From assembly GCA_011800805.1 (NCBI GenBank), contig MPNW01000287.1, forward strand, positions 173,265 through 234,968: 61,704 nt of DNA, in the 5' to 3' direction. The DNA is from Hirudo medicinalis. Taxonomy: Eukaryota; Annelida; Clitellata; Hirudinida; Hirudinidae. The notes below the pieces were generated by a model that saw only the letters and a list, made by a program, of their open reading frames with translations, ran no database searches and was not told where the DNA came from. This document shows positions 44,839 to 56,399 of the stretch, in pieces. How positions within the stretch are numbered: position 1 is the first letter of the stretch; every line of letters begins with the position of its first letter. A program made the position numbers and the translations under genes.

Positions 44839-47800
44839 GATGCCAATGTTGCCAGTCCATTGGTTTCCATTAGCATTCATTGCCTGCAGTCGAGTACAGA
44901 TTAACTGGATTTTGTGAAACTGCAATGGCTTAAGATTTAATGAATGCAAGTAAATAATTTCTGAGTTCATAAATCTAATCACTTCTTTTTTTTTACTGAA
45001 GTTTCAGAATTTAGGAATAAGGATTAAAAACTACTCCACTCATTGATGACTCAACAGGTCTGACAAGGGAACTCCTACTTGGAAACTAATTAGAGGCAAA
45101 AAAAATCAAAAACAGACTGAAAGCTTCTCCGAAACAACTTTCCCTGTGAAGGTTGGTTTAAAGCGACAGTGAAACACAATGGAGGGTCTAGGAACTGCTC
45201 AACATAAACAACTCCTCGACCAGCAGTCGAGTGGCAGCCGATGACAACCACACAAATTATGATAGATTCTTGTAGGAGGGAGGAATGTCGTTACAACCAA
45301 AGTACAAAACTTTGTACAAAAATTACAAAAATAAACAATTGCTCCTCTCTTGCTTTCATTCTCACCATTTGAGCAGGAAAGGTTGCATCTGGCTGAATGA
45401 GTTGCAAGCCGGACGAAGAGCCGTCGGACATCAGGTAGACCGAGTTCTGGGAAGAATTGACGGCCCGGCTTTGATTGGGAGCTTGAACTTGGTGTGCCGA
45501 ATTGGTGTAAAGCAAGTTAGGAGAGGTGACCTTCAAGCCCGGAGACTGAAGAAACCTATCCCAAGAAGGACTGTACATGTTCTCTGCTATGGCGGGACTT
45601 TCCATCAAGATGGTCTCCAGGGGCCTGCCCGGACATTCGACGTCCGTCAAAGTGATGGAGGGAGGGGGAGAGGTTGGTGGCAGGGACGAGGATTTAGGGT
45701 AAGGATAAGGAGGTGGAGCCACTTCTTGATATCCAATGACCTGATTGGTTGAAAGATTCGAGGAAGGCAGCACCTAAGTGAGATAAGAACTTTAATTTAA
45801 GTAATCCTTTACAAAAGTATTCCTAACATTAAAACAACAACGTGGAGACTATGGCAAGAGGTTTATTGAAGTTGTTCTAAAACAAAAACAATCATTCGCA
45901 GACATCTTTGAATACTTTTTAAAAGCGATCGATTTTAACTTTGACGCGAAGAAATGTTGACGTTTAAACGAACTCGTCTCTCAAAATAATCGGATGGCAA
46001 AAGTGGCCACCATCGAGTCAGAATTATTTGAAGGTAATTTAAAGATAGGAAGCATGTGCATGTTTAATGGACAAAATCACTTACAGAAAAATATGGATAT
46101 ATTCTCATGTAAACATAATTAATGTATTTATTACTTTTCCATACAATATTTATTGGATGCATTCCATAATTTGAAGGAAGACTTGGAATTTGAATTAAAA
46201 TCATACTGGCTTGATACAATTAAATACAAAGTGTCAGCAAATGATAGTGCACAATATTACATTTCTCCAAGGGAATATAGTTTGAGTAGTTATTTTTGGG
46301 TTTTATTTGAAGCATTTTAAAACTACTATGACCTCCATGTCCCCTCCTCTCAAGCAAACATCCAAGTTCTTACAGATAGTAGTGGTTTTCTTAAATCAAA
46401 ATATTTTTAAAGTAAAATAATGACTTGTCTCATAAAAAAAATGCCTTCTTACCAAGCAACACCACTGACTAAGTGAACATTGTCATACTTTAAGCTGTCA
46501 GCTTATCAACTTTTCCATTCCCCTTCTCCGGAAGAATGAATTGCATTGTTATAATTTATAATTTGAATTCATTCAATGGATAATGAAGAATGAATTGCAG
46601 TGCTACAATTTATATCATGTATTTATTCAATTAGAAATTTAAATTCATAATGCTAAACTTTCATGGCCTCATTGTGAGTACACAAGAAAAAACTAGTTTA
46701 AATTGTGCAGTTACTTAATTTTCTTAATTACTTTTAATCGAGTGCACGAAATGCATGATTTTAAAAATTGTACATCTTAACCAATTCCAAAAGAGTTCTT
46801 GTTGTAAGAACATGATAGAAAATACACTCCAGAATACTTGTGCTCAAATTACATGAAACCTACATCAGCATCAAATCACAACACCATTCCAGTGTCATCT
46901 GTGACTTCTGAGTTTGTTTCAGTAAATGCTAAGTTTTGTTTCCTGCAGACTGACTTTTTGTTGATCGGGGCAGGGTTAGCTGATGCCACGCTAAATGACA
47001 AACATGACAATAACAACAAGCTTGCTACAATGGCAGCCGTGCTTGTATTTTTGAAAAAGCTAAATACTTTCTAAAGAGATCCACCCATTATGACTCCATC
47101 AACATTAACAACAATTACAAGCAGTAATTAACAGCTCAATGCTCATAACTAATTGTAGACCTCCGTAGTTGTCATGCAATTTGAAGTTGTCATGTCAGAT
47201 AAAAATTTACTTAAAAATCTAACGACGGTGCATCAGAAAGTCGAAAACATCATGACAACTCGACGACTCGGTGAAAAAATGAGCATGATGAATGGAAACA
47301 AACTGTCTAGACAGATTCCACGAGGAGAGAAAGGTGTCTCAAAATCTTTTAGGAGTCAAAATGGTGTTGAAACGATGCCGACCGATGTGAAACACACTCG
47401 AAACAACTCCTCGTGGCAGGAGATTAAAGGAATTTTGAGGGAGTAACATGATAATTTGTTGGCTGGGTTCGTCTGATTTCCATTAATGACAGGGGACTGG
47501 TACGGCAAGGCATCTGATGGTTTTTCGAATGTCGTAAACATTCTCACTCTTACCGACACAACAAGTTACGAGCCCTTGCACGCGAGAGTGCGCACGTGAA
47601 CGCACGAGCGTGATGAGTAATCACAGAGTTGTTTTTAAAACAACCATTTAACAAAATTGAACGAAGGAAGGAACGAACGAATGAGTAATGCAGCTCCAAA
47701 GCTGAGTACAAGTTCTCAAAAAACAATCATCGAAATTGAACATTAAGAAGTGATGTACACCTCAAATAAAGACAATCAATCATCGAGTCATTTGCATTCA

Positions 47801-50800
47801 ACCGAGTAAAATGAGCACACTCACGTGGTTGGGTTGTTGGTGCAACATAAGATGACCATTCTGAGTTGGCATGCTGCCAACTTGATGGCCCACTTGAGAA
47901 GTCCCATACAGGGACTCCATATACGAACACTGTTGGGGCATATTTCCAAGGTAGATTGTTCCTCCGCCCGGGTGCATGACCAGGTTATTACCGCCAGCCA
48001 TTGACGTCACAGTCATGGGCATGTAAGCAAAAGGCTGGCCTGCCATCTGCTGGTTACACCTGGAGTCCTCGAGATAATCGGCCATGGAATGGACGAGGTT
48101 TGCGGCCTGCTGGGTGGAGCTCTTGATGTTGGGAAGCGAGCTGGAGTTGTTGTTGGTCTGTGAAGGAATGCCAAGGGTGTTGTTGTAAGATGGAACTTGC
48201 TGGGGAACCATTGAAAATCCATTCATGCTGAGGAGAATTCATTTAGGATTGTGGTGAATAAAGTTTTAAATTTGATTTCATTGATTAACAAATCAACAAT
48301 GGCATTCTATTATGGAGAGGGAAACTTAAAATAAAAACACAAATTTTAAAATAAAGCAGATATTTGTAATAAAAATTGACTAATTTCTGTATTAGTCATC
48401 TGCTATCACCCAAAGCCATCAACTCCTGCTCATAAACCTTGCATTCGTGCATCACTTAAAGACCATGCAACTGAGTTCAACCATAAACATGACTGACTTT
48501 CTTACAATTATTATTTAAAAAATTCTCAACACTGAAACCGCAATCTTCACAAACATTGTGTTACCAGGTTAATGAAGTTTAAAACACCAGTTTCAATAAC
48601 TAATACAAAGTCAGTGATTACTCACTTCAGTCCAGCCATTTCACAGGATCTGGGCCTCAGCTGAGATAAATAACGGACAAATGAGAAAAACAAGACGAGC
48701 GACGAAAGGCAAGGCAAAGATAAACTCACGTGGCGGTCGACAAACAGAGCGGTCGCCTGGTTTGTGGTTCCTTCCGTGTTTTTGGCTTCTTTGCCTGAAA
48801 CGATAGGTTGATTTTCCGGTCGCAAGTCCAGACACAATGACAACATAAAACTATGACAACGTAAAACTATGCCAACCGATCACTCGTTTCAAAACAAAAG
48901 ACGACGACAAAAATTACTAAACTACTCATCTTGGATCATCGATGCAGAAAGCTATTAATGGATGAGGCTCACGTAATCACAAACGTAAGAAGCAATTAAT
49001 ATATCAATCATGATGAATCATTGTCTCAATTAACTTAGTAGTAATAATAATGATATTGATGATGGTGATGAAGGCAATGTTGATGATGATGATAACAATA
49101 ATACACGTTCGAGTCATTATCACCACTACAAAACCACCTGAGGCAGAACCATTCGTCATGTAGTCCCCTCCCGACTGCACCCCAGCATGGATGGCCGAGT
49201 CGGAACACACCCTGGGGAATCAAAATCAACATCTCGTGAGGACAACAAGAACCTCAATTATAATTATAATAAATTATAAAGTAACAATTATAACGAATGA
49301 TAATGATTCCTCGTGACCTCGTCACTCGAAATTAACGATCGGTACGATTGCCGAGTCCCGAGAAGTAACGAGAAAGTGCTTCTAAGCATTCTGAGATTAC
49401 AACGAAGGCGGCCTAAGGAGGAGATAAAATTCTTTCAACAACCTCGAGAAACAAAAGGATCGATAAAGAACCTTCCCTAAGCAATAACAAGCAGTTGTAA
49501 AACATGCAAAAGGTACCAGTAAATCCATTAGGGAAGCTTAAAGGGTCAAGAAATCTTAGATCTTATAAACGAAATTCATAATCAGATGCTTGATTTTATA
49601 TCACCACCTTCATCAGGGCAATAAATGTTTTGAGAATTTGAAATACTTGAATCTGATTCTAATTCAACAATTTTTTATTTCAACCAGGACCAATTCTGAT
49701 AGCAACACACTATATTCTCACCTTCTCCAGCCAGGATCGAGAGTCAACAAATGTGGAGATGCATAAGGAGAGAACTCCCTCTGTAGGAGAGAAATAAAAA
49801 GATCAAAAATGCATTCAAGTATGAAAAATAAGTCATGTCGACCAATAAAAACAAGTGCTACCTTCGAGCATGAAACGTGCAAACAGTTACAAAAGATGCA
49901 AAAAATGATGAAGAACTTACAAAGAAATTACAAAGAATATAAGCAACTTTACCTTTACAAAACCAATTTTATAATAATGATAATATTGTATGTTATTATA
50001 TAATAACAATAATAATAAGAATAATTATTGATATTGTTACTGTTATTATTATTATAATAATTAACTTATTAAATTAAAAATTTGTATAGTGCCATAAGTG
50101 TAAGCATCAGGGGCACTTATGACTGTTGCTTTTATCGTTGCTCGCCGGAACGCAAACCCTCTGAGCCATTTTTCACTCCAAACAAACACCCCAAATATTG
50201 CACCAAAATTTTAATATAATTTTTACTGGGCAAACGTCAAATAGTAAAAAAAAATTAAGCATACAAATTTATTTTAAGATGAAGCAAATATTAACGTGTC
50301 TCTCAGCGGAGAATTTTTTTCGCTTGGAGTGCTGCTGAGGATGGAACTGCCTCATGGGACTCTGCTCCCTGCTGTGGCTGCCCACAACAGACCCGTGGCT
50401 CATGACGGACACGAGGTTAGGTGCATAACTCGTCAGTGGTTTCTCTATCGAATGCTTTATGTCCTCCAAGCTCATCAGGGCATTCTGTGAGGAAAAGGAT
50501 CATTTATTATCAGGAAAAATAATAAGTTTTGTAATAAATTCTGTTGCAACTTGAACTTATATCTCAAATTTATTTGCATCAACTTTTGGTCATAATCAAG
50601 GCGATTGTTATTATTAAAGTCGATATGAAAGTTGAGAAACGGTCAAAAAATGAAATGAATAAAAACAAAATGACATGCTAACAATACAAGTGTAACAAAG
50701 CTACTAAAAAATTAATGTACTTTTAGGTTGATGGAGTTGCCAGAATCTGTTTCTTTAATTATCAATCCATTGGGGTTGTTGTGGTGTTCTGCTGAAGCAT

Positions 50801-51488
50801 CTTGTTTTGGCTGCATCGGTTTAACAACTGCCAGCTATAAATTCCATTCAAACTTAACAACAATCAATTTCCAATAATCAATTCAGCTTGTTGTACGTCA
50901 CCAAAACACCATCAAATAAAGCAAACAAGCACTTGTCCATAAAATTTATGGACAAAAAATAAATTACTTTTAGAGATACTTTGTTGCTTGATGTTATTTT
51001 ACAAGAGTTTACAGATGAATCAATATACTTGCATCAAGAAACTAATAAGTAACATCCTGACATCATCATTAGTAATCATATCATGTCACATGCATTTTTT
51101 AATTAGTTAATCAACTTTCAATCAATTTGTTGCATTTCTCATTATCTGAATGTATATTTCATCGACGTTTTTTGAATAACACCAACAAAAACAATCGTTA
51201 GCATCACTAACCAAACATAAGTGAAAATAAAATAAGCAAATCTCTAGTTTTGCCCTCAATGCAAATTTAACACGGCTGGGCAGAATTGATCTTGATACGA
51301 AAACATGTTTTATTTAAACGGATGGTAGATGTTGAAGGAAAGTTGAATACGTTGATTAATCCAGTGGACCTCACCCTTGTTGTGGCAGTAACTTCTCGCA
51401 TAATCTGCTCATAAGCAGCAGTTCCCTCGGCTTGTTTCTGCTGCTGAAGGGCTATTTTCTCGCTAAATTTCCTCGGATTAGCAGACAT
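44197..51488 (-). CDS. CRTC: CREB-regulated transcription coactivator (CRTC/TORC)
   Basis: Eleven exons with matching phases: 51488-51375, 50834-50721, 50484-50296, 49780-49722, 49211-49138, 48794-48730, 48660-48626, 48227-47825, 45773-45366, 44883-44652 and 44453-44197. The product is about 649 residues; vertebrate CRTCs have about 620-690. Residues 4-31 (NPRKFSEKIAL, QKQAEGTAAYEQIM) are the TORC N-terminal CREB-binding helix. SPYASPHLLTLDPGWRR followed by VCSDSAIH (about 143-167) matches the SIK/AMPK-regulated 14-3-3 segment, with Ser162 the expected phosphosite. RPRSCEMAGLN precedes a Gln/Asn/Ser-rich centre. PSITLT (389-394) fits the calcineurin PxIxIT-type motif. Asn-10 at about 503-512 is microsatellite-encoded. 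The C-terminus (EPLDIDDLNLLSSP and EEFFSLDK) matches the acidic activation domain. CRTCs shuttle to the nucleus on cAMP/Ca signals and coactivate CREB. The frame is open upstream of Met1, but family starts lie here. An extra exon in intron 8 cannot be excluded. Confidence 0.92.
44604..44648. repeat. (GAT)n microsatellite at the CRTC exon 10 donor
   Basis: On the gene strand the intron begins GTACT and runs straight into about 14 ATC triplets, so the repeat starts within six bases of the donor. Confidence 0.9.
44808..44839. repeat. (GTT)n microsatellite coding poly-Asn in CRTC
   Basis: Ten GTT triplets on the plus strand equal AAC codons on the CRTC strand. This is an in-frame expandable tract. 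Confidence 0.9.
45774..47824 (-). other. CRTC intron 8 (2.05 kb)
   Basis: It is bounded by donor GTGAGT after 47825 and acceptor CACTTAG before 45773, with phase 0 on both sides. No repeat is recognised. A minus-strand open stretch at 47356-47559 reads SP/N-rich but lacks a convincing acceptor. It could be an unrecognised optional exon. Confidence 0.5.
49020..49106. repeat. GAT/AAT-rich tract in CRTC intron 5
   Basis: Degenerate AAT and GAT triplets just downstream of exon 5. Confidence 0.8.
50030..50180 (-). mobile_element. SINE copy in CRTC intron 3
   Basis: The minus strand carries an A-box-like TGGCTCAGAGGG near 50168 and a shortened body (GCGTTCC..GCAACAGTC). The family tail AAGTGCCCCTGATGCTTACACTTATGGCACTATA ends near 50085. 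TAATAATAATAA follows at about 50035-50060. It has the same orientation as CRTC. Confidence 0.6.
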
Positions 51489-53079
51489 GTTTCGGATGCG
51501 ATCAACAAACGAAAATTCAATCGAAAAACGTAGATCGCATAAAAACAGGATGTCATCGTTGTACACAAAAGGTGCGTCTACATGCCCGTGATTAAAACTA
51601 AATCTTCGTAGTGCCATATTGATAAAAAATCTCTTAAAAAAATAAAAACAAGAGCGTCTTATAAATCCTAATAAATTATTATTTCTTAATTCATCCAGCA
51701 AGCAAAAAAAAAAGACTGTCGAACTTTCCGCCTCAGTTCGTAGGATGTTAGTGAAGGTAAATAAAGTTCGTAAGGCGTAAATATGAGTTGAATAATAGTG
51801 CAGTTAAGATTTCTATCTGTTAGTAATGATGAATAATGGTTAAATATCTGTAGAAACGCAGTGGAAATGTTGATTAAGGTTCCAATTGCGACCAGAAAGT
51901 GGGACTCCAAAAGTTTATAAGTCCATGTTGTTTTAGATATAAGAGGTCATAAATTAAATTGCAGATATTTTGCAGATCAAAGGCGCAAGGTCAATTAATT
52001 AACCAAATAAGCTGCCTTATGATCTCTTCAATCTTATCTGGAGTATGTTTTAAACGAATAAAAGATATTCTTCTTTAAAAATTTGAATTTCTTTTAGATT
52101 ATTTGCTTATCAAAACAGGTGAAATGGACGGTCGGTCGTAATTTGTCAAAAACATTTGTATTTGTCAGTAATTGCTGCAAGTTTCTACCTGAAAGTCTAA
52201 CCTGCGCATTTTCGTAAATTTTGCACTATTAGTGTAGTTTAATTCACCTGTCGTTTGCCAAACTAAATTTATTAGCATTTCAAAAGCCTACCAAGTCGCT
52301 AAACATTATTGCACAAGGCATGATAAAAACGTAATGACTAATGACCCACGTCGAGTTATTTATAGAACTTAAAAGTTGCTTTCTATTCCATTCTCTGGTT
52401 GCTGTGCAGTTTCGGCAACCTGTCGATATCTTTTTTTTATTTTTCTCTATTTTCTGCTTCTATTTTTCTCTAGGACAATCCAATTTTTAAATATATTTCT
52501 TTACATCTTTTTATAATTTTAAAATGACTCTGTTTCAAAGGGAAAAAGCCTTAATTGTAATATTTCGCATAGCATGCCGTGATTTGCTTTTAATTCAAAT
52601 TATATTTTTCGAAAGGTGTCATGTTTCAAAATTTAGAAGCCAATGAACAGGCAGAAGATGAATGGGTCATCACTTATTCATAATCACTTTTCAAATTTCA
52701 TAAAATACAAATAACATCAGATTAACAAATAATCAGGAAAAAAAACGTTACCACCATTTGAAACTACTAATACATTAGTCAATTTCCTGATTAACTTTTT
52801 GTAATTTTTTAAAATTCAAATTAAAAAACAATAACAAATAAATTACTGACTATAAATGAATTTTTGTGAAATTCCGGAAACTTTTCTAAAAAATTAGAAA
52901 ATGTCATTCGGTTTGAATCAAATCTTACACTAAAATATTTAAACTAAACAATATTCAGTTGTATTTAATTTTTCTGTTTTGTAATTGCCACCGCCTTTTA
53001 TTTTATTTATTTTTGCCGTGGATTACCAGCCGCCACTTTCAAAACATTTGATTCCGAGAATAATATTTTTGAATAGGGA
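51489..53079. promoter_or_regulatory. Head-to-head intergenic region between CRTC and TIPIN
   Basis: 1.59 kb separate the two start codons, which point outward. It must hold both 5' UTRs and promoters. The frame upstream of the CRTC ATG stays open to about 51701. I see no CRE (TGACGTCA) half-site cluster or unambiguous TATA element. Most is AT-rich with no repeats. Confidence 0.45.
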
Positions 53080-54760
53080 ATGGAATCAATTGATTTAGGC
53101 TTGAATGATGAATTCGACAGAGGAGGCTCTTACGCCAGTGATGAAGATGTTGGACAAATGCAAGAGAATTCGAATAAAGCTGTTGAAGCAGAAAGTAGGT
53201 TGACAGCTTACGAATTTCTTTTGTTGTGGCTAAATGTCATGTTATAATTTTTATTTGAATTTAGATGATGATATTACTGCAAATTTGAAGAAATTGTCAA
53301 AGGGAGCTGCCAGGAAGAGAGTCTCAAATACACGAATAAAATTAGATGTGGACAAGTTGGTGTTGATAATTGTTCAGATCTGAATTTAGAAAAAAATTAA
53401 CAATGAAAGATTGTTTCATCAGGTTAAAGAGTGCCAGAGGATTGCCAGCCATTCCAAAAATATTCAAAAACATTCATTTTAGAGGAAAAGGGCATGAAGT
53501 TAGATTAAAAACACTTAACTCAATCATTTTGAAAAGTGATGTGATTTGTGAAAGGTTCATTGTAGGTCCAAGACCTTGAACTTCTTATGTCAACTTTGGA
53601 GCATTGGGGTCACAGACTGATGCCGAAGATGCCTTTTGAAGAGTTGACGGAAAGACTTGAAAAACTTGGTGCGAAGAAGGATGTTCAGGTTGGCAAATAT
53701 TTTACAAATAATAAGGTAAAACATCTTAAATTTTGTTCCCTTTGATTTCTGAAGACATGCATTAAAAGAATTAGACTTGATCTTCCTTTCTTTAATGGCG
53801 GGATCGAAGAGGACAACGAGGAAGAGACCCCCTCCAATGTGAGATTTTATTTTATGACTTTTACTCAGTTGTAGAGTACTTAATTAGTTGTCAAGCTTAT
53901 ACTTAATTAATTTTAACCAGTTGTCTGTGTGCAATCAGCTGCAAGTTGTCACTGCATGAATGTAATAAACATTCAGTATGGTAAATAATTGTTCACTTAG
54001 TTTTATTAACTGGCTTTTTTTCCAGGTCTCGAACGTCTTCGACAACTCGACGACATCTTTCAACGACTCTAACGTGGCACTCGATGACTCTACGGTTTCG
54101 TTCGACCACTCGACCATCTTTCCCTCAACGCTCGTCCACAACACGAGCACGAGTTCTTCATCTGTTAGTAGATAAAAATAATACACGTTTGTAAAAATAA
54201 TAGCCTTTGTATCCGACGTTGCTCGGGTTGGAGCAGAATATTTTATGTGAGAATTTATTTGTCATATTAATTATGTTAGGTTAGTTTGTTTCATGATGTG
54301 GTTTATCAACATTTGATTAAAAATAAGCAAAAGTTTAAACATCAAAATTAATCCAATGAAAATGCCTGACATGCCACCATATTTTCCATTCAAAATGCTT
54401 TGAATGCACAGAATTTAATTTCATGCATACAGATTATTGGAGTGTAGAAGGATTGCTTGTGTGTTGTGGTATTGATCCTTGTAATGTGATTGTAATAATT
54501 ACATTATTATTACCATTAAATATTACTACTGTGATAATAATAGATGATATAATATTATGATAATAATTTTAGTTAATTAATTTTATGCAATAATAAAGTA
54601 ATTGCTAACACATTGTGAGTAAAATGTACATTATAATAAAATAATATTCGCATAAATTGATCAGGTTAATATTAGGTTGGCAACTAACTTCCTGCCGTTT
54701 TGCAGAATGTAGCAATGTAATGATAATAGCTAGTAATAATAATTAGTGGAAACATCTCTC

Positions 54761-54797
<37 letters not shown>

Positions 54798-55045
54798 GTT
54801 AATTTATAATGCGCCATTTGCATAGCGTCAGAGGCTCCTAAATAGTTAAGTTGAGCACTTTCCCTGCTTATTTCTTCAAGTTCTTTGCTCAAACATTTGA
54901 CTATAAATGGAAGCAGCCTATTTAGAAACAATTACCTGTCTTCCTGCAGGCCTTGACCCAGGAGCAGAAGGAGAGGATGGAAAAAAATAAACAACTGGCA
55001 CTCCAGAAACGAATGCAGAGGTCTCTCCTCGGGACGCCCTCCTGA
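53080..55045 (+). CDS. TIPIN: TIPIN, Timeless-interacting replication fork protection protein
   Basis: Seven exons in phase: 53080-53194, 53265-53355, 53423-53498, 53566-53688, 53755-53838, 54026-54163 and 54950-55045 (TGA). Introns 1-4 are only 66-70 bases. The product is about 240 residues (human TIPIN 301). After an acidic start, residues about 60-150 form the Swi3 domain: KLDVDK-type entry, RGLPAIPKIF, HFRGKGHE, then EDL-like QDLELLMSTLEHWGHRLMPK, LGAKKDVQ and CIKRIRLDLP. Exon 6 is a Ser/Asp-rich linker with four 7-residue repeats. Exon 7 encodes LTQEQKERMEKNKQLALQKR, the helix that binds RPA32 in TIPIN, XPA and UNG2. TIPIN pairs with Timeless to stabilise stalled forks and support ATR-CHK1 signalling. 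Reading through exon 6 to TAA at 54173 would lose the RPA motif. Confidence 0.92.
54758..54850 (-). mobile_element. SINE tail copy in TIPIN intron 6 with (ATT)n
   Basis: The minus strand reads GGAGCCTCTGACGCTATGCAAATGGCGCATTATAAAT (about 54838-54802), then ATTATT triplets to about 54758. It is oriented against TIPIN. Confidence 0.65.
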
Positions 55046-55600
55046 CCTCTCTCCACAGTTTATTAAAATCTGGTCTGCCGTTACATGACATTGACATTGA
55101 TGGAAAGATCGATGCTGTCCTATAAAATCAATGTGTTTGTCCATTTGATGTGCCAACATATTCCCATTTTAAACTTTGGATCGTGGGACAGTTGATTTAT
55201 GAAGTTCTGCATTGAATATTGAGATCAATACATGCAGTGTAGAACTGTCTTGAGTTATAGTTGCATGATGGTACTTCAAGTTTGTAAAATGTACATGTTT
55301 TGGTGGAAAGATTGCCTTCAAATTGAATTTAAACTGGTAAGATTTGGGTCTTGATTGCGAGCCAAGGTTAGAAAACAAGCTGGAAGATTTTTGTGCATCA
55401 GTACTGCGCTCCTGCGTTGGAAAGTAATAACTGAAATCATTTTGACTTTTTGTTGATGGAAGCCTTTCAAATATCTCCTCGCACTACATGATCTTAGTTT
55501 GCAGAAAAAAAATAACTTGAGTTCTGAAATTAAGAGATTGTTTGAGACGACAAATGCAGATCATTGCTAAAGTTTAGCCAGATTGTTTTTAATAAATCTA
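55046..55600. other. Downstream of TIPIN, no further gene
   Basis: Probably TIPIN 3' UTR and intergenic sequence. AATAAA occurs at 55591-55596 but is far for a 3' end; nothing closer is convincing. Confidence 0.35.
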
Positions 55601-56290
55601 TAATATAAAACAGAAAGTGCGAGTGTCTATCTGTCCCAAGAACTCCCAAACGGTGATCGCTAGCGACTTGAAATTTACACACGTCATTCTCTAGTGGGTC
55701 AACTGCTATTTTTTCACCTTTTCCTGAGTCGCATACGTGCTTTAAACTCGAGAGCAAGGGGCGTCGTGCTCCCGCATGGTTGCGAAGGCCGGCTCCTGCG
55801 CTAAAGGCCAATGGTACTGCGAGCACGCTACAGGAATCTCGGTCCTCACTTATGCTGACTATCTAGTCGTAGGCAAGTCAGAGGGGATCTAGACGGATTA
55901 TGTGATGGAGCACAAGGGATCGGTGTCAGGATAGATCCCCGGATTGGATTCAGTAGAGAGGTCCGAAATCATGGTAAACGAAATCAATGGAACACATAGA
56001 CCGCAACGATTGTCGACTTCACTGTCTCCTTCGAGGGCGAAGAAGACGAGCTTGAGAATTCGAGAAGGGGTAAGGTAGCAAAGTACCGAGAGAGGCAGGC
56101 CGGACTGGAAGCGCTGGGATACGAAACAGCGCTGGACGCCATGGTTGTGGGGTCGCACTCCGAAATCGATCGGGTAGTGAGAGCACTCGAGATCGATTCT
56201 GTCTACGCCGACAAAATGAGAAAGCTGATAATGGCGGAGACAATCGGATGGTCGAGAGACATTTACTTTTTCCACACCTCCGGCATACTT
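55600..56290 (+). pseudogene. R2-type-like LINE C-terminal fragment, GC-rich, frameshifted
   Basis: Plus-strand pieces are VLTYADYLVVGKSEG near 55841-55885 (a YADD-like block with one catalytic Asp changed to Tyr), FEGEEDELENSRRGKVAKYRE at about 56029-56091, and RQAGLEALGYETALDAMVVG at about 56092-56152. IDRVVRALEID, KMRKLIMAETIGWSRDIYFF and HTSG follow to about 56283. This is the C-terminal region of invertebrate R2-like retrotransposons. Several frame changes and stops are present. GC content is well above the flanks, as in 31774-32195, but the two fragments differ in sequence. Confidence 0.7.
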
Positions 56291-56399
56291 CTAGATAGAC
56301 TTCTCGTCAGATCGCTTCTTGACCCTGTGAGTTTCGAAACGGACGTACATTTGTCAATAAAGTCTTTAATGATACCGTTAAAAATTATGTCAATTATTT

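Noticed and set aside
45285..45752. Plus-strand frame of 155 codons
   Set aside because: Antisense shadow of CRTC exon 9.
47356..47559. Additional CRTC exon in intron 8 (frame containing ALPYQSPVINGNQTNPANK)
   Set aside because: Composition is suggestive, but there is no good polypyrimidine acceptor and no family match; phases of exons 8 and 9 already join without it.
51489..51701. 71-residue N-terminal extension of CRTC
   Set aside because: The frame is open but low in family likeness; CRTC proteins begin just before the NPRKFSEKIAL segment, so this is treated as 5' UTR.
54164..54175. TIPIN stop codon at 54173
   Set aside because: It lies in the intron once the GTTAGT donor is used; the next exon encodes the conserved RPA32-binding helix in phase.
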